NCBI RefSeq assembly: GCF_002727185.1
Contig: NZ_NIZW01000010.1
Span: forward strand, 1 to 64,000
Length of the DNA stretch: 64,000 nt
Reading direction: 5' to 3'
Source of the DNA: Rhodopirellula bahusiensis
GTDB taxonomy: Bacteria > Planctomycetota > Planctomycetia > Pirellulales > Pirellulaceae
The translations under genes were made by a program, and so were the position numbers. This document shows, piece after piece, positions 7,955 to 16,369 of the stretch. The notes under the pieces are model-generated. The model had not been told where the DNA came from and ran no database searches. It was given only the letters and a program-made list of their open reading frames with translations. How positions within the stretch are numbered: the first letter of the stretch is position 1; every line of letters starts with the position of its first letter.

Positions 7955-9082
7955 ATGAACCAATCAGTTGCCCAATGGTTCGCGGGTTTGTTGATGACCG
8001 GATGCCTCGCCATTCCGGTCTATGCTCAAGACGCGATGCAGGTCGAAGACTTTGATTCGATCGAGCTTTACACTCTGGAAAACAAGTCCGGTGCGAAGGT
8101 TCAGATCACAAACTTTGGCGCAATCGTGACATCGATTGTGGTTCCAGATCGTGATGGAGAAATGGGCGATGTTGCGTTGGGTTACGACTCAGTTGAAAGC
8201 TACATCAATGCGGTCGACAAGCCTTACTTTGGTGCCATCGTTGGACGTTATGGCAACCGAATCGCCAACGGTGAATTCTCGTTGGATGGCGAGAACTATT
8301 CGTTGGCGACCAACAATGGTCCCAACCATTTGCATGGTGGTGTGATCGGGTTCGACAAAGTCGTTTGGGATGCCGAGCCGACCGCGGTGGATGGCAAACC
8401 AGCACTCAAGATGTCGTACTTGGCCAAAGACGGTGAAGAAGGCTATCCGGGCAACTTGAACGTTGTGGTCACCTACCAATGGACGGATGAGAACAAGTTG
8501 ATCGTCCGATACGAAGCGACCACGGACAAAGCCACGCCGATCAACCTGACTCAGCACACCTACTTCAACTTGGCGGGTGAGGGCAACGGAACGATTCTTG
8601 ATCACGAACTGATGTTGAACGCGTCGAAGTTCACTCCGGTTGATTCGACGTTGATTCCCAACGGTGAGTTACGTGATGTGGAAGGAACGCCGTTTGATTT
8701 TCGCAAAGCAAAGTCGATCGGACGCGACGTCGGTGTCGAGAATGAACAACTCAAGTTCGGTTTGGGATACGACCACAATTTCGTGTTGAATGCGTCCGAT
8801 GAGTCGGGCGAGCTGACGTTGGCCGCTCGTGTGTCCGAGCCAACGACCGGCCGCATGATGGAGATTCACACTAGTGAGCCGGGAATCCAATTCTATTGCG
8901 GAAACTTCTTGGACGGTCGGCTGGAAGGGAAGTCTGGCAAGCCTTACGTGCATCGTGGGGGTTTCTGCTTGGAGACCCAGCACTATCCAGACAGTCCCAA
9001 CCAACCTTCATTTCCATCGTCGATTTTGAAGCCGGGTGAGAAGTACGACACGACCACCGTGTTCCACTTTTCCGCGAAATAG
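7955..9082 (+). CDS. galM: secreted aldose 1-epimerase (galactose mutarotase)
   Basis: The enzyme interconverts alpha and beta anomers of aldoses. The product is 375 residues. A signal peptide (about 1-24, ending VYAQ) sends it to the periplasm, unlike cytosolic GalM. Family motifs are in order: VGRYGNRIANG, NGPNHLHGG (substrate His), LTQHTYFNLAG (catalytic His), GYDHNFVL, and near the C-terminus GIQFYCGNFLDG and CLETQHYPDSPN with the catalytic Glu. A GGAG ribosome site precedes the ATG. The position behind the symporter suggests that sugars are equilibrated to the transported anomer before uptake. A strong stem-loop follows at 9106-9144. Confidence 0.95.
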   Translation: MNQSVAQWFAGLLMTGCLAIPVYAQDAMQVEDFDSIELYTLENKSGAKVQITNFGAIVTSIVVPDRDGEMGDVALGYDSVESYINAVDKPYFGAIVGRYGNRIANGEFSLDGENYSLATNNGPNHLHGGVIGFDKVVWDAEPTAVDGKPALKMSYLAKDGEEGYPGNLNVVVTYQWTDENKLIVRYEATTDKATPINLTQHTYFNLAGEGNGTILDHELMLNASKFTPVDSTLIPNGELRDVEGTPFDFRKAKSIGRDVGVENEQLKFGLGYDHNFVLNASDESGELTLAARVSEPTTGRMMEIHTSEPGIQFYCGNFLDGRLEGKSGKPYVHRGGFCLETQHYPDSPNQPSFPSSILKPGEKYDTTTVFHFSAK

Positions 9083-9105
9083 TCGCTGTGGTCTTTGGAT
9101 GCATT

Positions 9106-9144
9106 GCGAATCGCTTGGAGGTCTTTGCCTCGAAGCGATTTCGC
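9106..9144 (+). terminator. long stem-loop after galM, possible terminator
   Basis: GCGAATCGCTT (9106-9116) pairs with AAGCGATTTCGC (9133-9144) with one bulge, and an inner GAGG/CCTC pair extends the stem. There is no following T run, so it may be a non-canonical terminator or an mRNA-stabilising hairpin. Confidence 0.5.
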
Positions 9145-9240
9145 GTTCCTGGACAGATCGATCCCTTCACCAATTGTGTCCTTTTCCGAAAGCTGCCATC
9201 ATTCTTAGAGGGAAACCCGTCTCAAGTCCGCGTCTCAGGA

Positions 9241-9585
9241 ATGACATTGGCCGCAAATCAATTTCAGCGAAATGACTGGGTGATCTACCGCAAACACAAA
9301 AGCAGTGTTTCGCCGGGACCACGTGCGTCAGACGTTCATGCCGCAGGAAAAGGCAACACCTACCGGTACGTTGTCGAAAAGTACTGGGTCGTGGAGGAGG
9401 TTCTTGACGACAGCCAATTGAAGATTTGCACCCGTCGTGGCAAACGCCATTTGGTGAACGCGGGCGATCGATCTTTGAGAAAGGCTCGTTGGTGGGAACG
9501 CCTTTTGTATCGAGGTCGATTCGAAGCAATCGACTTGAATTCGCCAGTCAGCTTGGAAGACGAGATCGGCAGCGCAACAAACTGA
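9241..9585 (+). CDS. small conserved planctomycete protein, unknown function
   Basis: A product of 114 residues starting MTLAANQFQRNDWVIYRK. It is rich in basic and aromatic residues (YRYVVEKYWVVEEV, TRRGKRHLV, ARWWERLLYRGRF), without signal peptide or membrane segment. The repeated W/Y/R pattern suggests a small beta-barrel of SH3 or Tudor type that may bind nucleic acid or protein; that is inference. I recall similar proteins in other planctomycetes, but no function. AGGA immediately precedes the ATG at 9241. An earlier in-frame start at 9088 would run through the stem-loop at 9106-9144 and add residues without recognisable character. Confidence 0.65.
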   Translation: MTLAANQFQRNDWVIYRKHKSSVSPGPRASDVHAAGKGNTYRYVVEKYWVVEEVLDDSQLKICTRRGKRHLVNAGDRSLRKARWWERLLYRGRFEAIDLNSPVSLEDEIGSATN

Positions 9586-9601
9586 TCACACTCATGTGAT
9601 C
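9584..9601 (-). terminator. small hairpin between convergent genes
   Basis: GATCACA and TGTGATC around a 4-base loop. On the minus strand it is followed by AGTTTGTT, so it could terminate the Aas-like gene. The stem is only 7 bp. Confidence 0.35.
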
Positions 9602-9644
9602 GGTTCGCGAATTCGATGCTCTTGCAGACATGTCGCTGAGCAAA

Positions 9645-11945
9645 TTAGCAGCTCGCCATCGTCAGCTCGCCGGCTCGGTCTCTGGCACCTTTGAGGTCCA
9701 GTTTGCCCGTTCCGAGCAACGGGATCTCGCTGACTTCGTAGAAGCTATCGGCTGATGGGATGAACAGGTTGGCCAACCCGGCCGCTTTCAATCCTTCTCG
9801 AAGTGAGTCCGGAGTTTGGGATGTTGGCAGGTGCAAGACGATGATTCGTTCACCCTTGCGATCGCAAGGAACTGCGGTGACACAAACACGAACTTGATCG
9901 TCGTCATCGCCTTCCGAAAGAAGTTTTCCGAGCTCTTCTTCGATTCGAACGTGTGGCACCATCTCGCCAGCGATTTTCGAAAAACGGCTCAGGCGACCGG
10001 TGATGTGCAAGAAGCCATCGCTGTCGATGTGGGCGATATCGCCGGTTGTGTACCATCCATCGACGACGGCAGTTTTGGTCAAGTCGTCTCGATTCGCGTA
10101 GCCTCGCATCACGTTGGGGCCGGTGACCAGCAGCATTCCATCTTCGTTCGCGTCCAGTTCGGTTCCATCATCGGGCGAAACGATTTTCGCTGAGATGCCA
10201 GGCAATGGACGTCCAACGCTGCCTTCGACTCGGTCGGGTTGAAACTTTGCCGCCGAACGCGAGGGCGGAATGTTTACGCTCACCAACGGGCTCATTTCCG
10301 TCGTGCCGTATCCTTCGACAGGACGCACGCCGAAACGTTTTTCGAAGGCGTCGAACAGGTCGGCTGGCATCTTCTCGGCTCCAACGACAGCGACGTCGAG
10401 GTTTTTGAACTGCTCCGGAGTGATGCGTCGCAGGTAACCTCGCATGAAGGTCGGTGTGCCGAGCAACACGGTGGCTTTGTACTTCTCAGCGAGCTTGCCG
10501 ATTTGCTTGGAATCCAAAGGATTGAAGTGATAGACACCCGCGGGCCCCAGTGTTTGTGCTGCCCACAAAGTGACCGCGTAGCCAAATGAGTGAAAGAATG
10601 GCAGCACACCGATGACGACGTCCTCGGTGTTGAGACGGATCGCACGATTGACCGCATCGACGTTGTGACTGACGTTCGAGTTGGACAGCAGCACGCCCTT
10701 GGGCATTCCAGTGGATCCGCTTGTGAAAATGACCGTCAGCAAATCATCGCTTTGGACTTTGTTGAGGCCCAGGATCCGATCGAGCAACCAGCTTGGAACG
10801 ATGGTCGCTTGCAATGCAGCGATGACCTTGTCGGCCAAGCTCACCTTCTCTTTGAGTTTGTCCAACGAGACGATCTCTGCATCCAGTTCCACATCGATCT
10901 TTTCGAGGAAGCGGTCGCTGGTCAGCACATGCTTGATGCCAACGTCGCGGATGCAGTGATTCATCACTTCGCTGCTGACGGTGTAGTTCAGGTTCGCACT
11001 GACGCGACGATCGGCAGCGAGTGCCACGTTCACCGCGACTGCACCCACGCTGGGTGGAAGCAAAATTCCAACGAACTGTTCGTCTTTCGCGAAGACTTCT
11101 CGACGAAGGCAACGACGAAGTGCCAAAGTGTTGATCAAAAGTTTTCGGCCACCGACTTCGGTGCCCAAAGTGTCAGCGGCTTGTAGTCGTTTGCCTCGGC
11201 GTCGCCAGACCCGCAGGACTTGTCGTGCCAACACAGGAAATTCGCGGCGGTGATCGATTTGGGCTTGGGAACCCAACGCTTGCACTTTGTTGCGAACGGC
11301 CGAGATGGGAGCATCGGCGGGAAATGGTTCACCGACATAAACCGTGATCGTGCGACGCAGTTTGTCTGGCCATTTCCAAAAATAGTTGCCGCCGGAGAAG
11401 CTGAATATGCTGCCCCACATTCCTTCCAAGTGAACCGGAACGATCTTCGCATCGGTGTTCTTCAGGATCTTGGTCATCCCTGGACGGAACGCTTGCAGTT
11501 GCCCGGTTCGGGTGATCGTTCCTTCGGGAAAAATCCCCACCACGTCGCCGTTGTTCAGTCCTTCTCGCGCGTCGCGGATGGCTCGCCCGATCGATTTCGG
11601 GCCGCCCATCATGAAGATCGTATCGAAGGCTCGACCGAGATAGTCACCGATCTTGGACGTGAAGTTTCCACCATCGACCACAAATCGAACGTTTCGCGGA
11701 AGAGCCCACAGAATCAAGATTCCGTCGATCCACGACATGTGGTTGCTGACCAAGAGGCAGCCGCCTTCGGCCGGAAAGTTCTCCAAACCCACGACTCGTT
11801 TTCGATAGAAAACTTCCAGCACCGGACGAAACAAGCAGCGAACAAAAAAACGCGGTTTCCAGACGGCTATGGCGATCGCGATGGCCAGCAAAGCGACTAG
11901 AACAATCAGGATGATTAAATATGTGTCCACCGTCAGCGGCTCCAC
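9645..11945 (-). CDS. aas: bifunctional acyltransferase / acyl-activating enzyme (Aas-like)
   Basis: A 766-residue fusion. A hydrophobic N-terminal helix (about 8-28) anchors it in the membrane. A PlsC-type glycerolphosphate acyltransferase domain follows (about 45-225) with the HX4D motif (His69, Asp74) and FPEGT at 139-143. An AMP-forming acyl-CoA/acyl-ACP synthetase domain (about 245-760) has the P-loop FTSGSTGMPKG at 407-417, GYGTTEMSP and YTTGDIAHID. E. coli Aas has the same order and re-acylates lysophosphatidylethanolamine, using ACP as acyl carrier. The same job, lysophospholipid repair or use of exogenous fatty acids, is likely here. It stands alone, convergent with the small gene to its left and divergent from the YceH-family gene. 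Confidence 0.88.
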   Translation of the reverse strand: MEPLTVDTYLIILIVLVALLAIAIAIAVWKPRFFVRCLFRPVLEVFYRKRVVGLENFPAEGGCLLVSNHMSWIDGILILWALPRNVRFVVDGGNFTSKIGDYLGRAFDTIFMMGGPKSIGRAIRDAREGLNNGDVVGIFPEGTITRTGQLQAFRPGMTKILKNTDAKIVPVHLEGMWGSIFSFSGGNYFWKWPDKLRRTITVYVGEPFPADAPISAVRNKVQALGSQAQIDHRREFPVLARQVLRVWRRRGKRLQAADTLGTEVGGRKLLINTLALRRCLRREVFAKDEQFVGILLPPSVGAVAVNVALAADRRVSANLNYTVSSEVMNHCIRDVGIKHVLTSDRFLEKIDVELDAEIVSLDKLKEKVSLADKVIAALQATIVPSWLLDRILGLNKVQSDDLLTVIFTSGSTGMPKGVLLSNSNVSHNVDAVNRAIRLNTEDVVIGVLPFFHSFGYAVTLWAAQTLGPAGVYHFNPLDSKQIGKLAEKYKATVLLGTPTFMRGYLRRITPEQFKNLDVAVVGAEKMPADLFDAFEKRFGVRPVEGYGTTEMSPLVSVNIPPSRSAAKFQPDRVEGSVGRPLPGISAKIVSPDDGTELDANEDGMLLVTGPNVMRGYANRDDLTKTAVVDGWYTTGDIAHIDSDGFLHITGRLSRFSKIAGEMVPHVRIEEELGKLLSEGDDDDQVRVCVTAVPCDRKGERIIVLHLPTSQTPDSLREGLKAAGLANLFIPSADSFYEVSEIPLLGTGKLDLKGARDRAGELTMASC

Positions 11946-12109
11946 CTACACAAGTCGAAAAGTTTGTGGCCGCATCCTCGTGAGCAGCCCAACGCATGAT
12001 GATACGGTCTGGAGCCCCGCTTCGAGAGAGCGACTTGCGGAAATCCTCGGTTGCTGCCAAGAAGTCGCGAAAAAGTTACGATGAGCGTTTGCACCAAGAA
12101 GGAAATTGG

Positions 12110-12823
12110 ATGAACGAAGAAAACGCCGCTGAAAACGAAACCAGCCAGCCGAAGCCATTGTCCGCCACCGCGAGACGATGTCTGGGCGTGTTGGTTGAAA
12201 AGGCCAAGACGACTCCCGACGGCTACCCGCTTTCGTTGGCAGGTTTGATCACGGGCTGCAATCAAAAATCAAATCGATCGCCGCAGATGCAGGTGGATGA
12301 GTCCGATGCATTGCTGGCACTCGACGAACTTCGTGCGGCCGGTGCTGCCCGTGAAATTCAAGGCAGCGGGAGAGTGACGAAGTATCGACACGCCGCCTAC
12401 GAATGGTTGGGAGTCGACAGTCCCGGGGCGGCAATCGTGACGGAGCTGATGCTGCGTGGGCCTCAGACGGCCGGCGAACTTCGCACGCGAGCGTCTCGCA
12501 TGCACAAGTTTCCTGATCTGGATTCGCTCAAAACCGAACTGGATTCGCTGACCGAAAAGGGACTGGTCGAATCATTGACGCCGCCCGGTCGCGGGCAAAC
12601 GTTTTCGCATTGCTTGTACACGCCGCAAGAACGCTTGTACCTGGTCGACAAAATCAACAAGCAAGATGCTTCGAGTGCGACGGCGGCGAAATCGGAGCCC
12701 GCCGAAACGCTTGCGGCAAAAGCGGCCAATGACGACCGCATCGACAAGATTCAAAATCGGCTCGACAGCGTGACCGCGAAACTCGAGGCTCTCGAAAAAC
12801 GGTTGGAGTTCCTCGAGTCGTGA
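12110..12823 (+). CDS. yceH: YceH family (DUF480) protein
   Basis: A soluble protein of 237 residues with two winged-helix-like repeats. The family signatures are VLGVLVEK-like (CLGVLVEKAKTTPDGYPLSL, residues about 24-43), NQKSNRSP, and LMLRGPQTAGELRTRASRM. A C-terminal coiled coil (about 195-237: DDRIDKIQNRLDSVTAKLEALEKRL) ends the protein. The molecular function of the family is not established; the fold suggests DNA or protein binding. AAGGA sits just upstream of the ATG at 12110. The longer in-frame start at 11996 would overlap the divergent Aas promoter region and adds no conserved residues. Confidence 0.9.
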   Translation: MNEENAAENETSQPKPLSATARRCLGVLVEKAKTTPDGYPLSLAGLITGCNQKSNRSPQMQVDESDALLALDELRAAGAAREIQGSGRVTKYRHAAYEWLGVDSPGAAIVTELMLRGPQTAGELRTRASRMHKFPDLDSLKTELDSLTEKGLVESLTPPGRGQTFSHCLYTPQERLYLVDKINKQDASSATAAKSEPAETLAAKAANDDRIDKIQNRLDSVTAKLEALEKRLEFLES

Positions 12824-12833
12824 TGCATTCCGA

Positions 12834-13178
12834 TTAGGCTGCTCGACGTAGCGGCTCGGATTGAGTTGTGTCGGTCTGAGGTTGGGCGGCGGCGAACTGA
12901 GCTTCCATCTCGGCCGAAGTGAGTGTCGCCACGCAGGATCCATCGGCGTCGTGGATCTTCAATTCGTGCTCTTCCGTGAACCAGATCGCCGATGCCGAAT
13001 CGGTTCGAAAACGGCGGCCTCGATAGAATCCGTCGCAGATGAAAACCGATTCGCTCCATTCAGCCTTCGTTTCACTCGGGCGAATTTGAATGGTTTGCGG
13101 TGAATCGTCTTCAGGCTGAGCGTTCAGCCAAGCTTGGAAGCAGTGACGAGCCCGAGCCAATTTTTGCGATGGCGTCAT
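12834..13178 (-). CDS. small conserved protein, unknown function
   Basis: A product of 114 residues beginning MTPSQKLARARHCFQAWL. The central part (VFICDGFYRGRRFRTDSASAI, split by charged turns, then WFTEEHELKIHDADG) looks like a small beta-sheet protein. The ends are Ala/Gln/Thr-rich. No signal peptide, membrane segment or metal motif is seen. It is convergent with the yceH-like gene, only 10 bases away. Coding composition matches neighbours. I recall similar planctomycete hypotheticals but no function. Confidence 0.65.
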   Translation of the reverse strand: MTPSQKLARARHCFQAWLNAQPEDDSPQTIQIRPSETKAEWSESVFICDGFYRGRRFRTDSASAIWFTEEHELKIHDADGSCVATLTSAEMEAQFAAAQPQTDTTQSEPLRRAA

Positions 13179-13427
13179 GCGTCTGTTCGATCCACGATTG
13201 ATAGGGCAAAATGGGTTGCCGATGGAAACGACCCAGCACTTACCTTCGGATCAAATCCCGGCCTGGCATCGATCGACCACGTTCCCGCATCAGGGGTGAC
13301 TCGATCGGGAAATTTGATGCCGTTTCGCCGGTTTGCGCAATCGGAACCATTTAACACTCGTCGCGCGACATTCAATCGCGTTGCCCGCTCTGATCTTCTT
13401 CGAACCTCGATTTCACTTTGACCCGCC

Positions 13428-13961
13428 ATGCGAACGCTGATTGACGAATCCCAGCTCGATGACGGCGTTTCCAAGTTGGCCAAGGAAATCGATTCCAACT
13501 ATGGCGGCCGTCCCATCACGGTAGTTGCTGTGATGACCGGATCATTGGTGTTGTTCGCGGATTTGATTCGCCGGTTGTCGATGCCACAGCGGGTCGGCGT
13601 GATTCACGCGTCGAGTTATCGCGGTGGAACTCAAGCGGGCAAATTGGAGATCGATTCCAAAATGCTGATCGATGTGCAGAATCGCGATGTGTTGTTGGTG
13701 GACGATATCTATGACACGGGAGCCACCCTGACCAAACTCAGCGCAGCAATCGCCGAGATGGGAGCCTCGAGTGTTTCGACGGCGGTGCTGCTGAAGAAGT
13801 TGCGGCCAAAGCAGATCGGTCCGAAGCCTGATTTCGTCGCGTTCGAAATCCCGGATGAGTTCGTGGTTGGCTACGGTCTGGACTACCTCGACATGTATCG
13901 CAATTTGCCATTCATCGGTGTGTTGGAACCCGACGAGATTGAAGCGACGGCACGCCAGTGA
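13428..13961 (+). CDS. hpt: hypoxanthine phosphoribosyltransferase
   Basis: The enzyme salvages hypoxanthine (and often guanine) to the nucleotide, using PRPP. The 177-residue protein has the type I phosphoribosyltransferase fold: the early VVAVMTGSLVLFADLIRRL, the flexible-loop region ASSYRGG, the PRPP loop VDDIYDTGAT at 91-100, and a late DFVAFEIPDEFVVGYGLDY with the purine-contacting residues of bacterial Hpt proteins. The size is typical. Its TGA overlaps the GTG start of the next gene by four bases, so the glycosyltransferase downstream is translationally coupled to it. No common pathway between the two is obvious. Confidence 0.95.
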   Translation: MRTLIDESQLDDGVSKLAKEIDSNYGGRPITVVAVMTGSLVLFADLIRRLSMPQRVGVIHASSYRGGTQAGKLEIDSKMLIDVQNRDVLLVDDIYDTGATLTKLSAAIAEMGASSVSTAVLLKKLRPKQIGPKPDFVAFEIPDEFVVGYGLDYLDMYRNLPFIGVLEPDEIEATARQ

Positions 13962-15211
13962 GTGTGGCTCGGGTGATGTTCGTCGCTCGGCATTTTTGGC
14001 CACACTGCGCGGGGCGACACGAAGCGGCCGCGGCAACATTTGATTTGACCCAGCGATTGGCGAACTGGGGCATGCAGGTGGAAGTCGTGACGCCACGTCA
14101 TGGCAACACATGGCCGACCGAAATCATGTTGGGCGATGTGAAGGTTCACCGTGTGGCCTCGGCCCCGCGAGGTGATTGGTCGACGCAGCGCTACGTTCGG
14201 CATCTGAGCCACTGGTTGGTCGAACGGATGCCGCGATTGGACGCGATCGTTTGCGATCAACTGCGAGAGGAGTCGCGAGCGATTTCCATCGCGATGGAGT
14301 CAGCGGCTGCGGAAGCACCGCGAGATGATTCGCCGGTGGGTGTTGCTATGTGTGGTGGTTGGGGCGATGACTCCGACACGGAGTGGTGCCAGACCGCGCG
14401 AAGTGGACGACGTGCACTTCAATCCTGCAGTCGTTTAGATGCTGTGATCACGGAACACGCCAAGACAGATCGGTTCTTGGTTTCTCATGGAGTCCCTGCG
14501 GAAAAGCTTCGGCGACGACCCATTGGATTTCATCGACCAATCGCGGTGACGCAAGAAGAACGCGATGCAGCACGCCGAAGTTTGCGCGGCATCAACCTTG
14601 ATCTGACCACCGATCTCGATTCGCGAGTCCTTTTGTGGTGCGGTCCAATGTCCGGGCCGGCGTCGTCCAAAAGTGGCGTGGGAGCATTGGTCCAAAGTGC
14701 TAGGTTCCTGGCCGCACGCGATCAGGATTTGAGGATCTGGATCCTCGGTGATGGGAAAATCCGCGATTGGGTTCATTCCGAATTGAAGGCGGAAGGCGTT
14801 CGCAGCGTCGTCGCGATTCCTGGGTCGTTCTCCGACATGACCGAGATTTGGCGTTCCGTTGACGCGGTCGTCCAGAACGAAGACGCTCAATTGCGGTCCA
14901 CATTCCCGGCCGCACTGGCCGCTGGAATTCCGATCATTGTCGCGGATCGGCCAGCAGCGCGAGACTATTTGCAAACGCATTTGGATCCATCCATTCTGGA
15001 TTCCTTGGCTTGGTACGATCCGGCCAAGCCGAGTACGCTTCGCAAGGCATTTCGTTCCGTTTGGGGTGATTTGGAAATGGCCAAAGACCACGCCTTCGAG
15101 CTTGCAAAGGATCTTTCGCGGCGTCATCCCTTGGAACAGGAACTGACTTTCTGGCAATCGATTCTGCGTCCCAATCCCAACCAAAACATGCCCAGCCCGA
15201 AAGCCTCATGA
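13958..15211 (+). CDS. glycosyltransferase, GT4-like
   Basis: A 417-residue GT-B fold protein starting with GTG within the hpt stop. The N-terminal half begins VARVMFVARHFWPHCAGRHEAA, a typical GT4 acceptor-domain opening for enzymes that read a sugar onto lipid or polymer acceptors. The C-terminal half has RVLLWCGPMS, LRIWILGDGKIRDWV and a degenerate EX7E-like region (NEDAQLRSTFPAALAAGIPII). The second Glu of the canonical EX7E is not clear, so donor chemistry may differ from standard members. It overlaps the next gene by four bases. The pair probably acts in cell-surface glycan synthesis; donor and acceptor are unknown. Confidence 0.82.
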   Translation: MSVARVMFVARHFWPHCAGRHEAAAATFDLTQRLANWGMQVEVVTPRHGNTWPTEIMLGDVKVHRVASAPRGDWSTQRYVRHLSHWLVERMPRLDAIVCDQLREESRAISIAMESAAAEAPRDDSPVGVAMCGGWGDDSDTEWCQTARSGRRALQSCSRLDAVITEHAKTDRFLVSHGVPAEKLRRRPIGFHRPIAVTQEERDAARRSLRGINLDLTTDLDSRVLLWCGPMSGPASSKSGVGALVQSARFLAARDQDLRIWILGDGKIRDWVHSELKAEGVRSVVAIPGSFSDMTEIWRSVDAVVQNEDAQLRSTFPAALAAGIPIIVADRPAARDYLQTHLDPSILDSLAWYDPAKPSTLRKAFRSVWGDLEMAKDHAFELAKDLSRRHPLEQELTFWQSILRPNPNQNMPSPKAS

Positions 15212-16329
15212 AGACTGCTTTGGTCATTCCCACCATGGACCGCGGTGGCGCCGAGAAACAGGTGGTCCTGCTCGCGAAAGGGCTGCACGCGGCTGGGCAC
15301 GATGTTCGTGTTTTCTTGTTGACGCGAGACGGGCCGCGAAGCGAGGAGTTGCGGGAGTCGAGCATTCCGGTCGTTTTGATCGGCAAGCGTTTCAAGGTCG
15401 ATCCGACAGCGCTCTTCCGGTTGAAGAAGCGGCTTGTCGAGTTCGCTCCAGACGTTGTTCACACGTGGCTCTTTGCGGCAAACAGTTTTGGCCGCGTGGC
15501 TGCCAAGTGGGCCGGTGTTCCGGTCATCATTGCCAGCGAGCGATGCGTCGACCCTTGGAAGACAAGCTGGCATTTCCGAATCGATCGCCGACTGCAGAAT
15601 GTCTCGCATGCGATTACGACGAACAGTTCCGGCGTCCAAGATTTCTATGTTGCCAATGGATTGGATCCGGCGCAGTTCGTGGTCATTCCCAACGGCGTCG
15701 AGTCAGTCGAAACGAACCGAAATGTCGCGATCGATCGTGAGGAGGCCTTGCGTCGTCTCGATGTGCTGCCGGATCGTCGCTTGATGGTGGCCGTTGGAAG
15801 GTTGTGGCCCCAAAAAAGAATTCGCGATTTGATCTGGGCGGGTGAACTTCTCGCAACGGCTCATGGCGCCACGACGTTGGTGCTCATCGGTGATGGACCA
15901 CAGCGAGAAGAGTTGGTTCGACACCGTGACGCTGTTTCAGCTCCGTTGCATGTGCGGTTTGCCGGGCAACGGGACGACATCGCGGAATTGCTGCCTCACG
16001 CGGACCAATTCTGGATCGCGAGTGAGTACGAAGGCCAAAGCAATGCGGTGATCGAAGCGATGTTGGCTGGCGTGCCCGTGATCGCTTCTGACATTCCTGG
16101 CAACCGAGACTTGGTCATTGAAGACGAAACCGGATGGTTGTTCCCGGTTGGTGACGAAGCGGCATTGGTTCGTCGGAGTCTGGCCGCACTGAAAAACCCA
16201 GCCGAATGCGATCGAGTTGCAAACCTCGCTCGGCAACGAATCATCACCGAATTCTCGCTCGATGCCATGATCAAGCGTCACATCGAACTCTATGAACGAC
16301 TTCTCGCCGAGCAGCGATCGAGTCGCTGA
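15208..16329 (+). CDS. glycosyltransferase, GT4 family
   Basis: A 373-residue GT-B enzyme of family GT4. The N-terminus MKTALVIPTMDRGGAEKQVV is the standard glycine-rich opening of this family. The donor domain shows VVIPNGVES, LMVAVGRLWPQKRIRDLI, LVLIGDGPQREEL and the motif EYEGQSNAVIEAMLAGVPVIASD, which contains the nucleotide-sugar-binding EX7E pair (Glu in SEYEGQ and in VIEAM). It starts by ATGA overlap with the preceding glycosyltransferase, so hpt and the two transferases form one operon. The sugar transferred cannot be read from the sequence. The gene ends 41 bases before a convergent gene. Confidence 0.93.
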   Translation: MKTALVIPTMDRGGAEKQVVLLAKGLHAAGHDVRVFLLTRDGPRSEELRESSIPVVLIGKRFKVDPTALFRLKKRLVEFAPDVVHTWLFAANSFGRVAAKWAGVPVIIASERCVDPWKTSWHFRIDRRLQNVSHAITTNSSGVQDFYVANGLDPAQFVVIPNGVESVETNRNVAIDREEALRRLDVLPDRRLMVAVGRLWPQKRIRDLIWAGELLATAHGATTLVLIGDGPQREELVRHRDAVSAPLHVRFAGQRDDIAELLPHADQFWIASEYEGQSNAVIEAMLAGVPVIASDIPGNRDLVIEDETGWLFPVGDEAALVRRSLAALKNPAECDRVANLARQRIITEFSLDAMIKRHIELYERLLAEQRSSR

Positions 16330-16369
16330 GCACACTCGCTCGCCGCACGGCAGCCAGATCAAACGGCAA

